Positions 44,249-53,420 of a stretch of DNA of 64,000 nt are shown here, piece after piece. The stretch comes from Parabacteroides sp. PF5-6 (GTDB lineage: Bacteria; Bacteroidota; Bacteroidia; Bacteroidales; Tannerellaceae). The stretch's first letter is position 1. Every line of letters begins with the position of its first letter. The notes beneath the pieces are model-generated. The model saw only the letters and a list, made by a program, of their open reading frames with translations. It was not told the origin of the DNA and made no database searches. Position numbers and translations under genes: made by a program. The stretch covers positions 186,001-250,000 of the forward strand of contig NZ_JAQFIN010000004.1 in assembly GCF_029504695.1 (NCBI RefSeq). Reading direction: 5' to 3'.

Positions 44249-47200
44249 CTACTTTGCATTTCTTTTTATTAACATTTCTTTCATCTTTTCTAATAGAAAA
44301 TAGACACACGGGATGACCATCAGACTCATCAGCGTCGAGGTAACCAGTCCGCCGACCACAGCAATAGCCATCGGTGTACGCAACGAGCTGCCTTCGCCAA
44401 AACTAAAGGCCATCGGCAACAGGGCCAGAATCGTGGTCAAGCTCGTCATGATGATCGGGCGAATACGTTGCTGCCCGGCTTCGACAATGGCTTCTGTCAA
44501 TTCCATGCCGCCTTGTTTCAACTGGTTGATCCGGTCGACCAGAATGATGGAGTTGTTCACCGCAATCCCTACCAGCATCACGATACCGATAAAGCCCATC
44601 ATATTGATTGTCGTTCCGGTAAGGAAAAACAACAGGATCGCTCCAACAACGGCTAAGGGAATCGTCAATAGGATTGTGAACGGGTGAAGCAGTGACTCGA
44701 ACTGCGATGCCAGTACCATGTACACCAGGATAACCGAAAGAATCAGGGCGAACAGCAGGCTGTTCATCGACTCTTGCCGCTTCTCTTCTTCACCGGTCAC
44801 CGTGACTGTATAATTGAGTGGCAGTTCCACATCACTCAGGCTCTGCCGAATCTGTTGCGCCATCTTATCCAGTGAATAGGAGCCTTCCATATTCGCCGTC
44901 ACCTTACTGATACGGTGTTGGTTGCGGCGGAAGATCTCTTTCGGCGCCTGAGTCTCTTCCAATCGCGCGATCTCCTGCAGGCGGAATGTTTTCTCGCCAC
45001 TCTTGATCGTCAGTGCACCTAATTCACGCAAGCCGATATCCGGCAGTTTGATCACGATGTCGCGCATCTCTCCCCTGTACTCCATTTGTCCGGCCTCACG
45101 ACCACTCAGTTGCTGACGTATTTGCTCGATCACTGTCGATACGCTGAGGTTATTGATGCCGGCCACCGTCCGGTCGATGGAGATGGTGATCTCCGGCGCC
45201 CCGTCTTCGATCGACGACATGATGTTATAGAGTCCGTCTACATTGAGCATCCGGCTTTTCACCTCTTCCGTGATAGTGGCAATTTCATCTAATTCTTCGC
45301 CTTTGACTTCGACAACAATAGGCGCGCTTTCATTACCTAAGAGGGAGCTGAGGGAGTTCTCGTCCTGTCCGATAGTGAGTTCCAGCCCGTCGGGGTTCTC
45401 TGCCGTCTGCACGAAATGGGCGATCACCGTCTCCGGTGTCAACTGACACTGGGGCGAGAGGATCACCTTCAGCATGGCGGTATGTTCGCCTTCAAAGACG
45501 GCATTCTCCGCGTTGCTTCCCGTTCCGATATGACTGTAGACCACCAGTCCGGGGTCTTCCGTAATCGTGGCTAATAGATCTTCCAGGTTGGCCACGGCCG
45601 ATGCGGTGCGTTCCAATTGGGTGCCTTCCGCCATCTTTACATTGATCGTGAAGGTCTTGCTTTCTGCTCGCGGCATAAATTCAGTGCCGATAAAAGGAAT
45701 AAGCAATCCGGTCAATACGATCAAGCCGGCGGCTATGCCGACTACCAGCCAGCGGTGTTGCAACAGTTGGCGCAAGAGTGGGGAATACCATTTCATTTCA
45801 ATGGACTTCACTTCACGCACGGCCTCTTTCCGGCGCTTGCCTACCCAGTAGTAGAGCATCGGGATCACTCCGATTGCTACGATCAAAGACGAAAGCAAGG
45901 AGAACGAAACTGTCCACGCCTGGTCTTTAAACAGCTCTCCGGTAGCGCCATGCAGGTAAACGATCGGCAGGAACACTACTACGGTGGTCAGTGTCGAAGC
46001 GATAATCGCTCCGCCCACTTCCGCGGTCCCGGTGACGGCAGCCTCATGGGTATCGGCCCCTTTCTCCTGGTTTCGGAAGATGCTCTCGATCACCACAATG
46101 GCATTATCGATAAGCATGCCCGCACCCAGCGCGAGGCCACCCAGGGTCATGATATTGAGCGTAAGCCCGTTGAAGAACATGAGGTTGAAAGTAGCTACGA
46201 TAGAGATCGGGATAGCGATACTGACAATCAGTGTCGTACCCACGCGACGCAGGAACACAAAGAGGACGATTACGGCCAGGATCACGCCGAGTACGGCACT
46301 CTCTTGCACTTCATCGATCGCCTTGCGGATAAAGGTGCCCTGATTGGTGATCACCTGAAAGCGATAGCCCGGCAAGGCGTTTTCGATCACCGCCAGTTGC
46401 TTATCGACGGCATCGACCACGCGCACGGTATTGAATCGCATTTCTTTATATACGGAAAGCCCGATACTGCGTTCGCCGTTGATGCGCACGATATTTTCCG
46501 GTCGGGCATTGACGAAGCTGACGTTAGCGACTTCTCGTAGGTAAATAGGCGCATTCGCGGCTGTGGCAGTGGCTGTTGCGGTCGCAGTCTCCTGTGCCGT
46601 TACCGGGCGGTAACCGACAATCAGGTTCTCGAAGTCGGCTTCGGAACTGAACATCGTGGCACTCTTGACCAGGTATTGCAGGCCAAGCTCTGTCACCCGT
46701 CCACCCGATACACTCTGGTTGTTTGCTTCGATCTTTGAAGCGATATCATCGATAGTCAGGTTGAAAGCGGCCAGGCGGTACGGGTCGGTATGGATCGTTA
46801 GCGTACCCGATTCCTGTCCCGAGAGCTCCACTTCGGCTACCCCTTCCAGGCGGATCAGCTCGTTGCGTATATAGCTCTCGGCGACTTTGCGCAGTTCAGC
46901 CATATCGGTGATATTCTGATGCGACATGGCAACCAGGATGACCGGCGATTGGTTAGGGTCGTATTGGGTAATCTTCAGCTCTTCAATCTCATCGTTGCGG
47001 GCAAAGGTGTTCATTGCCTTTTGCAAGTCGAGGAAGGCCTCGTCCATATCTTTCGACCAGGCATATTCGACCGTGATGCGTGCCGAACCGGCTTTGATCA
47101 CGGAAGAGACCTCCGTCACATCGCTCTGACGGATAGCCATCGACTCGATATTGCGCACGAATTGTTTCTCGATCTCTTCGGGTGGCCGCTCACCTGCTTT

Positions 47201-47350
47201 GACTTCGATAAAGAGGCGGGGGTTGTTGAGGTCGGGCAATAGGTCGACACTCAACTGATCATACGAGATCTTACCCAAGAGTAAGACGGCAAGTACGACC
47301 ATCGTGATTGTCACCGGGTTGTTGACGGCGAATCTGACCAGGCTTCTCAT
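44249..47350 (-). CDS. RND efflux transporter permease (AcrB/HAE1-like)
   Basis: 1033 residues, standard length. Begins VRFAVNNPVTITMVVLAVLL with QLSVDLLPDLNNPRLFIEVK. TM4 contains LGAGMLIDNAIVVIESIFRN, whose Asp is the proton-relay residue; TM10-11 contains VGIAVNNSIILVDRINQLKQ. A (Thr-Ala)n stretch (TATATATATAANAP) interrupts a periplasmic loop near residue 265. Overlaps the membrane-fusion gene by 4 nt (ATGA), so translation is coupled. Forms a tripartite pump with the MFP and TolC proteins encoded just upstream; substrate unknown, drugs or envelope metabolites are usual. Confidence 0.95.
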   Translation of the reverse strand: MRSLVRFAVNNPVTITMVVLAVLLLGKISYDQLSVDLLPDLNNPRLFIEVKAGERPPEEIEKQFVRNIESMAIRQSDVTEVSSVIKAGSARITVEYAWSKDMDEAFLDLQKAMNTFARNDEIEELKITQYDPNQSPVILVAMSHQNITDMAELRKVAESYIRNELIRLEGVAEVELSGQESGTLTIHTDPYRLAAFNLTIDDIASKIEANNQSVSGGRVTELGLQYLVKSATMFSSEADFENLIVGYRPVTAQETATATATATAANAPIYLREVANVSFVNARPENIVRINGERSIGLSVYKEMRFNTVRVVDAVDKQLAVIENALPGYRFQVITNQGTFIRKAIDEVQESAVLGVILAVIVLFVFLRRVGTTLIVSIAIPISIVATFNLMFFNGLTLNIMTLGGLALGAGMLIDNAIVVIESIFRNQEKGADTHEAAVTGTAEVGGAIIASTLTTVVVFLPIVYLHGATGELFKDQAWTVSFSLLSSLIVAIGVIPMLYYWVGKRRKEAVREVKSIEMKWYSPLLRQLLQHRWLVVGIAAGLIVLTGLLIPFIGTEFMPRAESKTFTINVKMAEGTQLERTASAVANLEDLLATITEDPGLVVYSHIGTGSNAENAVFEGEHTAMLKVILSPQCQLTPETVIAHFVQTAENPDGLELTIGQDENSLSSLLGNESAPIVVEVKGEELDEIATITEEVKSRMLNVDGLYNIMSSIEDGAPEITISIDRTVAGINNLSVSTVIEQIRQQLSGREAGQMEYRGEMRDIVIKLPDIGLRELGALTIKSGEKTFRLQEIARLEETQAPKEIFRRNQHRISKVTANMEGSYSLDKMAQQIRQSLSDVELPLNYTVTVTGEEEKRQESMNSLLFALILSVILVYMVLASQFESLLHPFTILLTIPLAVVGAILLFFLTGTTINMMGFIGIVMLVGIAVNNSIILVDRINQLKQGGMELTEAIVEAGQQRIRPIIMTSLTTILALLPMAFSFGEGSSLRTPMAIAVVGGLVTSTLMSLMVIPCVYFLLEKMKEMLIKRNAK

Positions 47351-48411
47351 CGCTGTACCTTCACTTTACTGTTCTCCCGCAAGGTCTCGTATCCCCGGGT
47401 GACAAGGTTGTCGTTCTCTTTCAAGCCTTCGAGCACTTCCACATGGGTCTCGTCTTCCAGTCCAGTACGGATATTGCGCACGATGGCGGTGTTCTTCTCT
47501 ACGATATAGACGTATTTCTGACGGCGGGTGGTCTGAATCACTTCTTTGGGGATAATCAAAGCGCTGTCGGCTTTGTCGACCACGATATCTGCTTTGACAA
47601 ACATACCCGGACGCAGTAACAGGTCTTTGTTCTCGATCAGTAGTTTGCCTTTGAATGTACGCGTTTCTGTACTGATCGCGGGCGAGAGTTCACTGATCGT
47701 GCCTTTGATTGTATCCTCGGGCAGGGTGTAGTGGGTGATATAGACCAGTTGTCCGGCAGCGACGTAGGTTATAGCGCTCTCGGGCAGGTTGATATCCATA
47801 TACATATGGTTGTATGCCATAATGCCAACCATCGGTTTGCCTTGTTCCACCTTTACGTCCGGGGTGTAGTGGGGGAGATTGACGATCATCCCGTCGAACG
47901 GTGCCCGGATCTCCATCTTGGCAAGGCTCAAGCGTGCGTTCTCCACGTCGTAACGGGCGTTGGTTACCCGTACTTCCGTATTACGCATCTCACTCAAGGT
48001 GACTCCGCCTTTCTCGTACAAGGCTTTCTGTTTACTCTGTTCCTGCTCGGCAATCTCGAGGCTCAGCTCTTTGGAATCGAGCGCGATGCCGTTCTCGTAT
48101 TCCTGATCGGTGAGGCGGATCAGTACCTGTCCTTTACTCACCCGGTCGCCCAGTTTCAGGGGACGTCCGGTGCGTGGGTTCTGTTGCAGGCGGTAGGTAC
48201 CGCTCATCTCCGCGGTGAGTTCCACGCTATAAGTAGCCTGTGCCGTACCTGTGGTATTGATCAGTTTGCTGATCGAGCCTTTTTTCAGTTCGGTTACTGA
48301 TACCGGAGTGGCGATATCACTTTGTGTGCTCTGCGAGCCGCTGTCGCATCCTGCCAACGCGAGTAAGGCGGACAGGGTAATGGCTGCGATGGTTTGTTTT
48401 TTATATCTCAT
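47347..48411 (-). CDS. RND membrane-fusion protein (lipoprotein)
   Basis: 354 residues. Leader MRYKKQTIAAITLSALLALA with lipobox LAGC, so lipid-anchored in the inner membrane as for AcrA/MexA. Hairpin and lipoyl halves are visible (LGDRVSKGQVLIRLTDQEYE, MEIRAPFDGMIVNLPHYTP), followed by beta-barrel and membrane-proximal parts (PGMFVKADIVVDKADSALII, PKEVIQTTRRQKYVYIVE). It bridges the RND pump and TolC. The gene is second of the tight tolC-mfp-RND unit. Confidence 0.93.
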   Translation of the reverse strand: MRYKKQTIAAITLSALLALAGCDSGSQSTQSDIATPVSVTELKKGSISKLINTTGTAQATYSVELTAEMSGTYRLQQNPRTGRPLKLGDRVSKGQVLIRLTDQEYENGIALDSKELSLEIAEQEQSKQKALYEKGGVTLSEMRNTEVRVTNARYDVENARLSLAKMEIRAPFDGMIVNLPHYTPDVKVEQGKPMVGIMAYNHMYMDINLPESAITYVAAGQLVYITHYTLPEDTIKGTISELSPAISTETRTFKGKLLIENKDLLLRPGMFVKADIVVDKADSALIIPKEVIQTTRRQKYVYIVEKNTAIVRNIRTGLEDETHVEVLEGLKENDNLVTRGYETLRENSKVKVQR

Positions 48412-48478
48412 GGCCTATTCTTAATTGCTTTATATTTCGCTAAACGATTCCCAATTCTTAATTTTTAATTTTTAATTC

Positions 48479-49966
48479 TTAATTCTTAATTTCCATCGGA
48501 ACAATGGCCTCCCGTTTCTCAAAGTCGTAGAGGGAAAGGATCTTCATATTCAAGAGTTGGATCTTGTAGTTGATCAATGCCTGTGTATAAGAGATGCGTT
48601 TGTTGGAGAGCTGAGTCTGAAACTGGTTCATCTCCATCCCGGTGATATCGCCTTCGCGGTAGCGGGTGAGGTTGAGGTCGTAGGTGAGCTGCGCGTTCTC
48701 TACGTTCTGCTCAGCAATACTGATCTGCGTACGGTAGTTCTCCAACTGGCGCCAGGCCTGGCGGATCTCGAGCTCGATATCTATTTCCGCATCGCGGGTC
48801 TGGTACTCGTGGATCTGTTGGGCGATCTTTTGTGCCTTGATGCGCGCTTTCTTCTCGCCCCAGTCGAAGATGGGCACCGCAAAGGTGATCATCACCTGCG
48901 GGCTTTGTGTGGGTTTTTTGTAGATCTGTCCCAGGCTGCTGTCGTCGCCCGTCAGTCCGATCGATAGGTTGACTTCCCCTTTGAATTCGTTCTGTGCTTT
49001 GGTACGGATCATCTCGAACTCCAGTTGCTCGGCTTCGATCTCGCGTTCGCGCAATTCCAGGCGGGAGGAGAGGCCGCTCTCGATGGCCTGTCCGAGGTTG
49101 ATTTCCACTTCTTTGAGGGTGACCTCGGTCACGACGGTGATCATTTCGTCGAGCGGTATACCCAGGATTTTCTTCAGTTGGTCTTTGGCGTTCTCTAATG
49201 TGGTGAGTTCGCTTTCGACATTCGACTTCGCCGTGGCCAGATTCAGTTCGGCCTGGAAGAGTTCGTCGCGGGCAGTCAGGTCGGCCTCTACCTTGTCTTT
49301 GATGATGTCGTAGCTCTGTTGCGCGTTTTTCAGCTCTTCGTGTGCGATGTCCAGGCTGCTCTGTCCGGAATAGACGCGGTAGAACTGCTCGGTGATCTGC
49401 GACTCGGTGCGCAGGCGCTGCAGGGCGTAGTTGATATAGGCGTTTTCGTAAGCAAACTCAATCTCTTTGAGTGCCATTCTGCGCGTGTTGTATGTGAAGA
49501 TGGGTTGGCTTAATTCGAGGTAAAGACGGTTTTGAAACGAGCGGTTGCTTGTCTCCATGTCTCCGGTCGACGACTGGCTGTCTTGCCAACTCAGGTTATT
49601 GATCAATGAGATGGTCCCGTCGGTCAACAGGATGGGTTGTTGTACCATGAACTGGCCTCCGGTGGAGAACGATTCGTTGGTGTACCACTGCGACAGGCGG
49701 TTCTCAAATTGCCTGTCTTTGCGGTAATTGATGGGCGTCAGGTTGAGGGAGAACCGTGACTTCAAGGAGGCGCGCTGGGCGATCAGGTTTTGCTGGTAGC
49801 GCTCCAGGTTCATCCGCGTATCGCGCAGGGTCGGACTGTTCTCTTCGGCGATATCCAATGCCTGTTCGATAGTCAGTAGCCGCTGGCTATGCCCTGCCAC
49901 CGACAGGCTCAGTATCAACAGGCATAGTCCTACAAGCCTGAGAGGTGATAATGGTCTTTTTCTCAT
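48479..49966 (-). CDS. TolC-family outer-membrane channel
   Basis: 495 residues. Leader MRKRPLSPLRLVGLCLLILS and SVAGHS cleavage region, then the repeated helical hairpins of outer-membrane efflux proteins (LLTIEQALDIAEENSPTLRD, ALKEIEFAYENAYINYALQR, IAEQNVENAQLTYDLNLTRY, REGDITGMEMNQFQTQLSNK). Exit duct of the efflux complex. The 67-bp gap to the MFP gene holds an AATTCTTAATTTTTAATT-type AT repeat; the upstream gap holds a G/C-run repeat. Confidence 0.93.
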   Translation of the reverse strand: MRKRPLSPLRLVGLCLLILSLSVAGHSQRLLTIEQALDIAEENSPTLRDTRMNLERYQQNLIAQRASLKSRFSLNLTPINYRKDRQFENRLSQWYTNESFSTGGQFMVQQPILLTDGTISLINNLSWQDSQSSTGDMETSNRSFQNRLYLELSQPIFTYNTRRMALKEIEFAYENAYINYALQRLRTESQITEQFYRVYSGQSSLDIAHEELKNAQQSYDIIKDKVEADLTARDELFQAELNLATAKSNVESELTTLENAKDQLKKILGIPLDEMITVVTEVTLKEVEINLGQAIESGLSSRLELREREIEAEQLEFEMIRTKAQNEFKGEVNLSIGLTGDDSSLGQIYKKPTQSPQVMITFAVPIFDWGEKKARIKAQKIAQQIHEYQTRDAEIDIELEIRQAWRQLENYRTQISIAEQNVENAQLTYDLNLTRYREGDITGMEMNQFQTQLSNKRISYTQALINYKIQLLNMKILSLYDFEKREAIVPMEIKN

Positions 49967-49987
49967 ATTCTTTATTTAATATTCGGC

Positions 49988-50041
49988 TCCACCAACTTCT
50001 CCAAAGGGGAGGCTCTTCCCTTTGAGGGGAGATTGGTGGGG
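49988..50041. repeat. Intergenic G/C-run inverted repeat
   Basis: CTCCACCAACTTCTCC...GGAGATTGGTGGGGG with an inner AAAGGGGAGG/CCCTTTGAGG part. Same style as the two insertions in valS. Confidence 0.65.
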
Positions 50042-50043
50042 GC

Positions 50044-53000
50044 CTATCGTTTTACTATCTTTACTGCATCGGCTGTCACACTGCGTGAACGGCATTTGTT
50101 TGTTAATGTTACTTCCAGCGTGTCGGCACTCAGGTAATAGACACCCAGTTGCTCCCAGCCGTTATCTGCCCGGCGCATATTGAGGAAGGCGTCTTCTGTC
50201 TCGCCATCGTAGTTGATCCGGAACTGGTATTCAGCGTCTCCGCCGCGTCCGCGGCGCAGGTCGTCGTTTTTGTGTACATAATAATAGAGCTCATAATGTC
50301 CTTCGGCGGGTACGGGCACTTTCCAGGTGGCCGTTTGGCTGCCGCTGCCGCTCTTGATCACGTAGGCTGAGCGGATATATTGGCCGTAGTAACCGGCGTT
50401 GGTGGTTGCTGTCCACCGGTAGGGCGGACGCCAGGTGGTTACGCCGGAGTATTTGAAGGAGGTCTCTTCGGTTTCGTCGAGCCATTGGGTCAATAGCCCG
50501 ACACGTTCGGGTTCGGACAGGATGAACAGGGTCGAGTCTTCATTGTCGACGATCACCTCACCCCAGGATTCGGGCAGGCCGTTGGTCAGGGTGTAGTCGC
50601 CTTCTATGGCTGTCGACTGGCCGCGTTCCTGCTGGATATTACTGATCGGCTGTTGGATCGTATTGGGCAGGTTGCCCGAGATCAAGGTATAGATATCGGC
50701 GCTTCGGGGTACTTCCTCCCAGACGGATACCAACTCTTTGGCTTCGTATGGCATCATTCGTATCTTGCGATTGGTACGCGGGTCGCGGGTTTCCGTCTGG
50801 CGGCTACCGTCGTTGATATCCAGATGGATGATGCCTTCCTCCGCGGAGTTGTTGCTGATCTGTATCTTCATCACAAAGGTTTCTTTGCCGCGGTAGGTGT
50901 ATTTGGTGACGACGGGCGGCACGACGGTAAAGACGGGTAGGGGAGTTGCCTCGTCCCAGCTTTGGATATCCGGACGGATCGGCGTCTGGCTGACCTGCTC
51001 TAAGGTATCGAGCATGTATTCGAACCGGATGTTACTGAAGGTGTTCCTTTCCAACAGGGCGTAGACGGTGTCGCGGAAACGGTTGACTCCCATGGTGATC
51101 TCCGCTGGGGCGAACAGGCGTTGGCCTTTGAGTCCGATAACGCTGCTCATCAGGTCGCGGTGTTCTTCGTTGGCGAGTAGTTCACGGAACGACAACTGTT
51201 CCATTAATAGGCTTGCTTTTTCGTTGTTGCTGATACCGTTCACCTCGCGTTCCCAGCCGGAGTTATCTGATTTGTTCTGCAGATACAACTCGATCATGCG
51301 ATTGGTGATCGGCCATTCGGGTGAATAGATATTGTAGCGGAAGTTATACAATAGGGGGAAGAGGAAGTAGGGGTTCGCCTGGTGACTGACATTGAACCCG
51401 CCCCGTCCGCTCGACTCGAAATTGGTCTCACCTTCCTGGCGGGAGAGTGTATGCAGGACGTCATTGAACGTACGGATCTGCGCTTCTTCGTCGTTGATCT
51501 CCTGGCCCTGGTTCTTTGCCCATTGTTTCTGCCGCTTGGTGCGCTTGGCCAGGTCGTAGGTCTCGTCTTTCCAGTTGTTCTCGATCATCAGGATCATCTC
51601 AGGCTGGATCGTCTCCTGTGCTTCCGACCAGGCATGGGGGTAGGAATGGAACTGCGCGGGCACCTCGACGAGGGAGAAACGCGGGAAGGCGTATTGCAGT
51701 TTGTGTTGGCGCTCCATATCTTCTTTGAAGTTGACCAACAGATAAGGGATGGTATCGCGGATCGAGTCGAAGGCCGCTTCGAGCTGGCGGTTACCCAGGT
51801 GCCAGACGCTGTAGGTGATACTGTCGGAGGCGATGACGCTTTTCTGTTCGTACCGCCCCGAGAGTAGGGTCATGGCCTGCATGGGGTATTCGGGAGCGAA
51901 GGTATAGCTGCCGTCGGCCTGGGGTACTGCTTCACCCTGGGCGATAGGCGTCAGGCCCGGCAGGGGTTTCACGCGCAGGCTGAACCGGCTGAAGTAGTTC
52001 TGCTGCCAGTTTGCGTCTTCCGTACTGTAAGCCGTTCCCGGCCGGGGATACCAGTAGGTTTCCGGCGTGAGCAACAGGTAGTCGGACGTATGGAAGCTGT
52101 ATTGTTTGTCGGCGCTGAACATGAAGTTGCGGTTTTCTTTCCGCAACAGTTCTTCGGGGATATCGAGGTAGCAGAAGGCATTGTCGACCTTGCCTGCGTA
52201 GGTGATGGTCAGGTTGAGCGGTTCGCCTTCGGCACGCGGGCGTTCGAAGTCGACAAGTACGATCTGCCGTTCTCTTTCAAAGGAGAGATCCCGATCGCCT
52301 TCGCGGATACTTTGGATAGTCAGGCCGGGATTCAGGCAGAAGGTGAAACGGGTGGAGGCTTGGAGCGCAATGCCCTGCAGGGTGGCTTCGGCGGTGAAAC
52401 GGTCGGCTTGTTGCTCGACGCGGAGGTCGTAGTGGTCGACTACCATCTTGGGGGTATGCACGTATTGATTGTTCACAGCCGTATATACCTGGCGGATCTC
52501 CGTCTGATAGGTGATCTTTTGTACATGGCGATAGCCGGAATAACCGCTGCAAGCCAGAAACAACACTGCCAGTGCCAGCCAGGGATAATGCCCGCGCGAC
52601 GTATTCGGCAGGCGGCGAAACAGGGAGATGGTGATGCATATAAAGGCCAAGCCGGCAAAGAGATAGATGGAACGATGCGTGAGGATGGCCTCCAGATTCG
52701 TAAATCCCACCACCCGCGATTTGACCATCGGCAGGTAAAACGCCATATAGTCGAAGATGTAATAGAACTTATCGCTGAAATAGAATATGGTGATGCCCAC
52801 ATAACCCAGTAGGATAATGAATGTCAACGCCTGATTACCCAGGAGCAACATCAGAAAGATCGATAAGCCGATGATATAGATCAGTGTCGGGATGCTGATC
52901 AGGAAGAAGTAGATGATATAACTTTGCCAGTCGACCGGTACCTTGCCGATAAAAGAAAAGAGCAGCGCCATGCCCATAATGATCAGGTTGAGTACCAGGA

Positions 53001-53355
53001 ATACGCGCAGGTTACCCCAGATCTTGCCGATCACATACTCGGCGTTACTCAGAGGATGCACATAGAATACCTCGGAGGTGTCCAATTTTTTGTCCCTTTT
53101 CAGGAAGTCGGAAGCCAGGAAGATCGCGATCACCGCCTGCCCGGCATTGAGTATGAGCAGGTTGAAATACGGGATGTTCGACGCTATCGCTTTGATGGGC
53201 CAGAACCCGCTGCTGTCGGGGACCACAAAAGCACCCAGGTTGAGAATCGTCAGCGGGAACATCGCCATCACCGTAAAAAGCCGGAAGAACCAGCTTCGCA
53301 ATAATAGCTTGCTTTCGTATTTCGAGACGGATGATATGTTGCTTATAAAGGACAT
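50044..53355 (-). CDS. ABC permease with M1-like extracytoplasmic region and golvesin-like C-terminus
   Basis: 1103 residues. About 1-270: ABC-2 type permease helices (FNLLILNAGQAVIAIFLASD, then DKKLDTSEVFYVHPLSNAEY as coupling region, and several hydrophobic stretches such as LTFIILLGYVGITIFYF). About 290-830: beta-rich and helical region resembling the M1 aminopeptidase-type periplasmic part of Bacteroidetes ABC permeases (QYSFHTSDYLLLTPETYWYP, AFPRFSLVEVPAQFHSYPHA). No HExxH motif was found, so peptidase activity is unlikely. About 960-1103: golvesin-type domain (GYYGQYIRSAYVIKSGSGSQ, WKVPVPAEGHYELYYYVHKN). Its ATPase is encoded directly upstream, 65 bp away. Confidence 0.85.
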   Translation of the reverse strand: MSFISNISSVSKYESKLLLRSWFFRLFTVMAMFPLTILNLGAFVVPDSSGFWPIKAIASNIPYFNLLILNAGQAVIAIFLASDFLKRDKKLDTSEVFYVHPLSNAEYVIGKIWGNLRVFLVLNLIIMGMALLFSFIGKVPVDWQSYIIYFFLISIPTLIYIIGLSIFLMLLLGNQALTFIILLGYVGITIFYFSDKFYYIFDYMAFYLPMVKSRVVGFTNLEAILTHRSIYLFAGLAFICITISLFRRLPNTSRGHYPWLALAVLFLACSGYSGYRHVQKITYQTEIRQVYTAVNNQYVHTPKMVVDHYDLRVEQQADRFTAEATLQGIALQASTRFTFCLNPGLTIQSIREGDRDLSFERERQIVLVDFERPRAEGEPLNLTITYAGKVDNAFCYLDIPEELLRKENRNFMFSADKQYSFHTSDYLLLTPETYWYPRPGTAYSTEDANWQQNYFSRFSLRVKPLPGLTPIAQGEAVPQADGSYTFAPEYPMQAMTLLSGRYEQKSVIASDSITYSVWHLGNRQLEAAFDSIRDTIPYLLVNFKEDMERQHKLQYAFPRFSLVEVPAQFHSYPHAWSEAQETIQPEMILMIENNWKDETYDLAKRTKRQKQWAKNQGQEINDEEAQIRTFNDVLHTLSRQEGETNFESSGRGGFNVSHQANPYFLFPLLYNFRYNIYSPEWPITNRMIELYLQNKSDNSGWEREVNGISNNEKASLLMEQLSFRELLANEEHRDLMSSVIGLKGQRLFAPAEITMGVNRFRDTVYALLERNTFSNIRFEYMLDTLEQVSQTPIRPDIQSWDEATPLPVFTVVPPVVTKYTYRGKETFVMKIQISNNSAEEGIIHLDINDGSRQTETRDPRTNRKIRMMPYEAKELVSVWEEVPRSADIYTLISGNLPNTIQQPISNIQQERGQSTAIEGDYTLTNGLPESWGEVIVDNEDSTLFILSEPERVGLLTQWLDETEETSFKYSGVTTWRPPYRWTATTNAGYYGQYIRSAYVIKSGSGSQTATWKVPVPAEGHYELYYYVHKNDDLRRGRGGDAEYQFRINYDGETEDAFLNMRRADNGWEQLGVYYLSADTLEVTLTNKCRSRSVTADAVKIVKR

Positions 53356-53420
53356 CTTTTTTAAATTGATAATGGATAATGGATAATTGATAATGGATTT
53401 CCCCTTTTAATTATCAATTA

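Noticed and set aside
44008-44259. Minus-strand frame of 83 codons between the RND genes
   Set aside because: It is carried by the 11-bp repeats, which shift frame each unit; the composition (Phe/Ser/Tyr-rich) is a repeat artefact.
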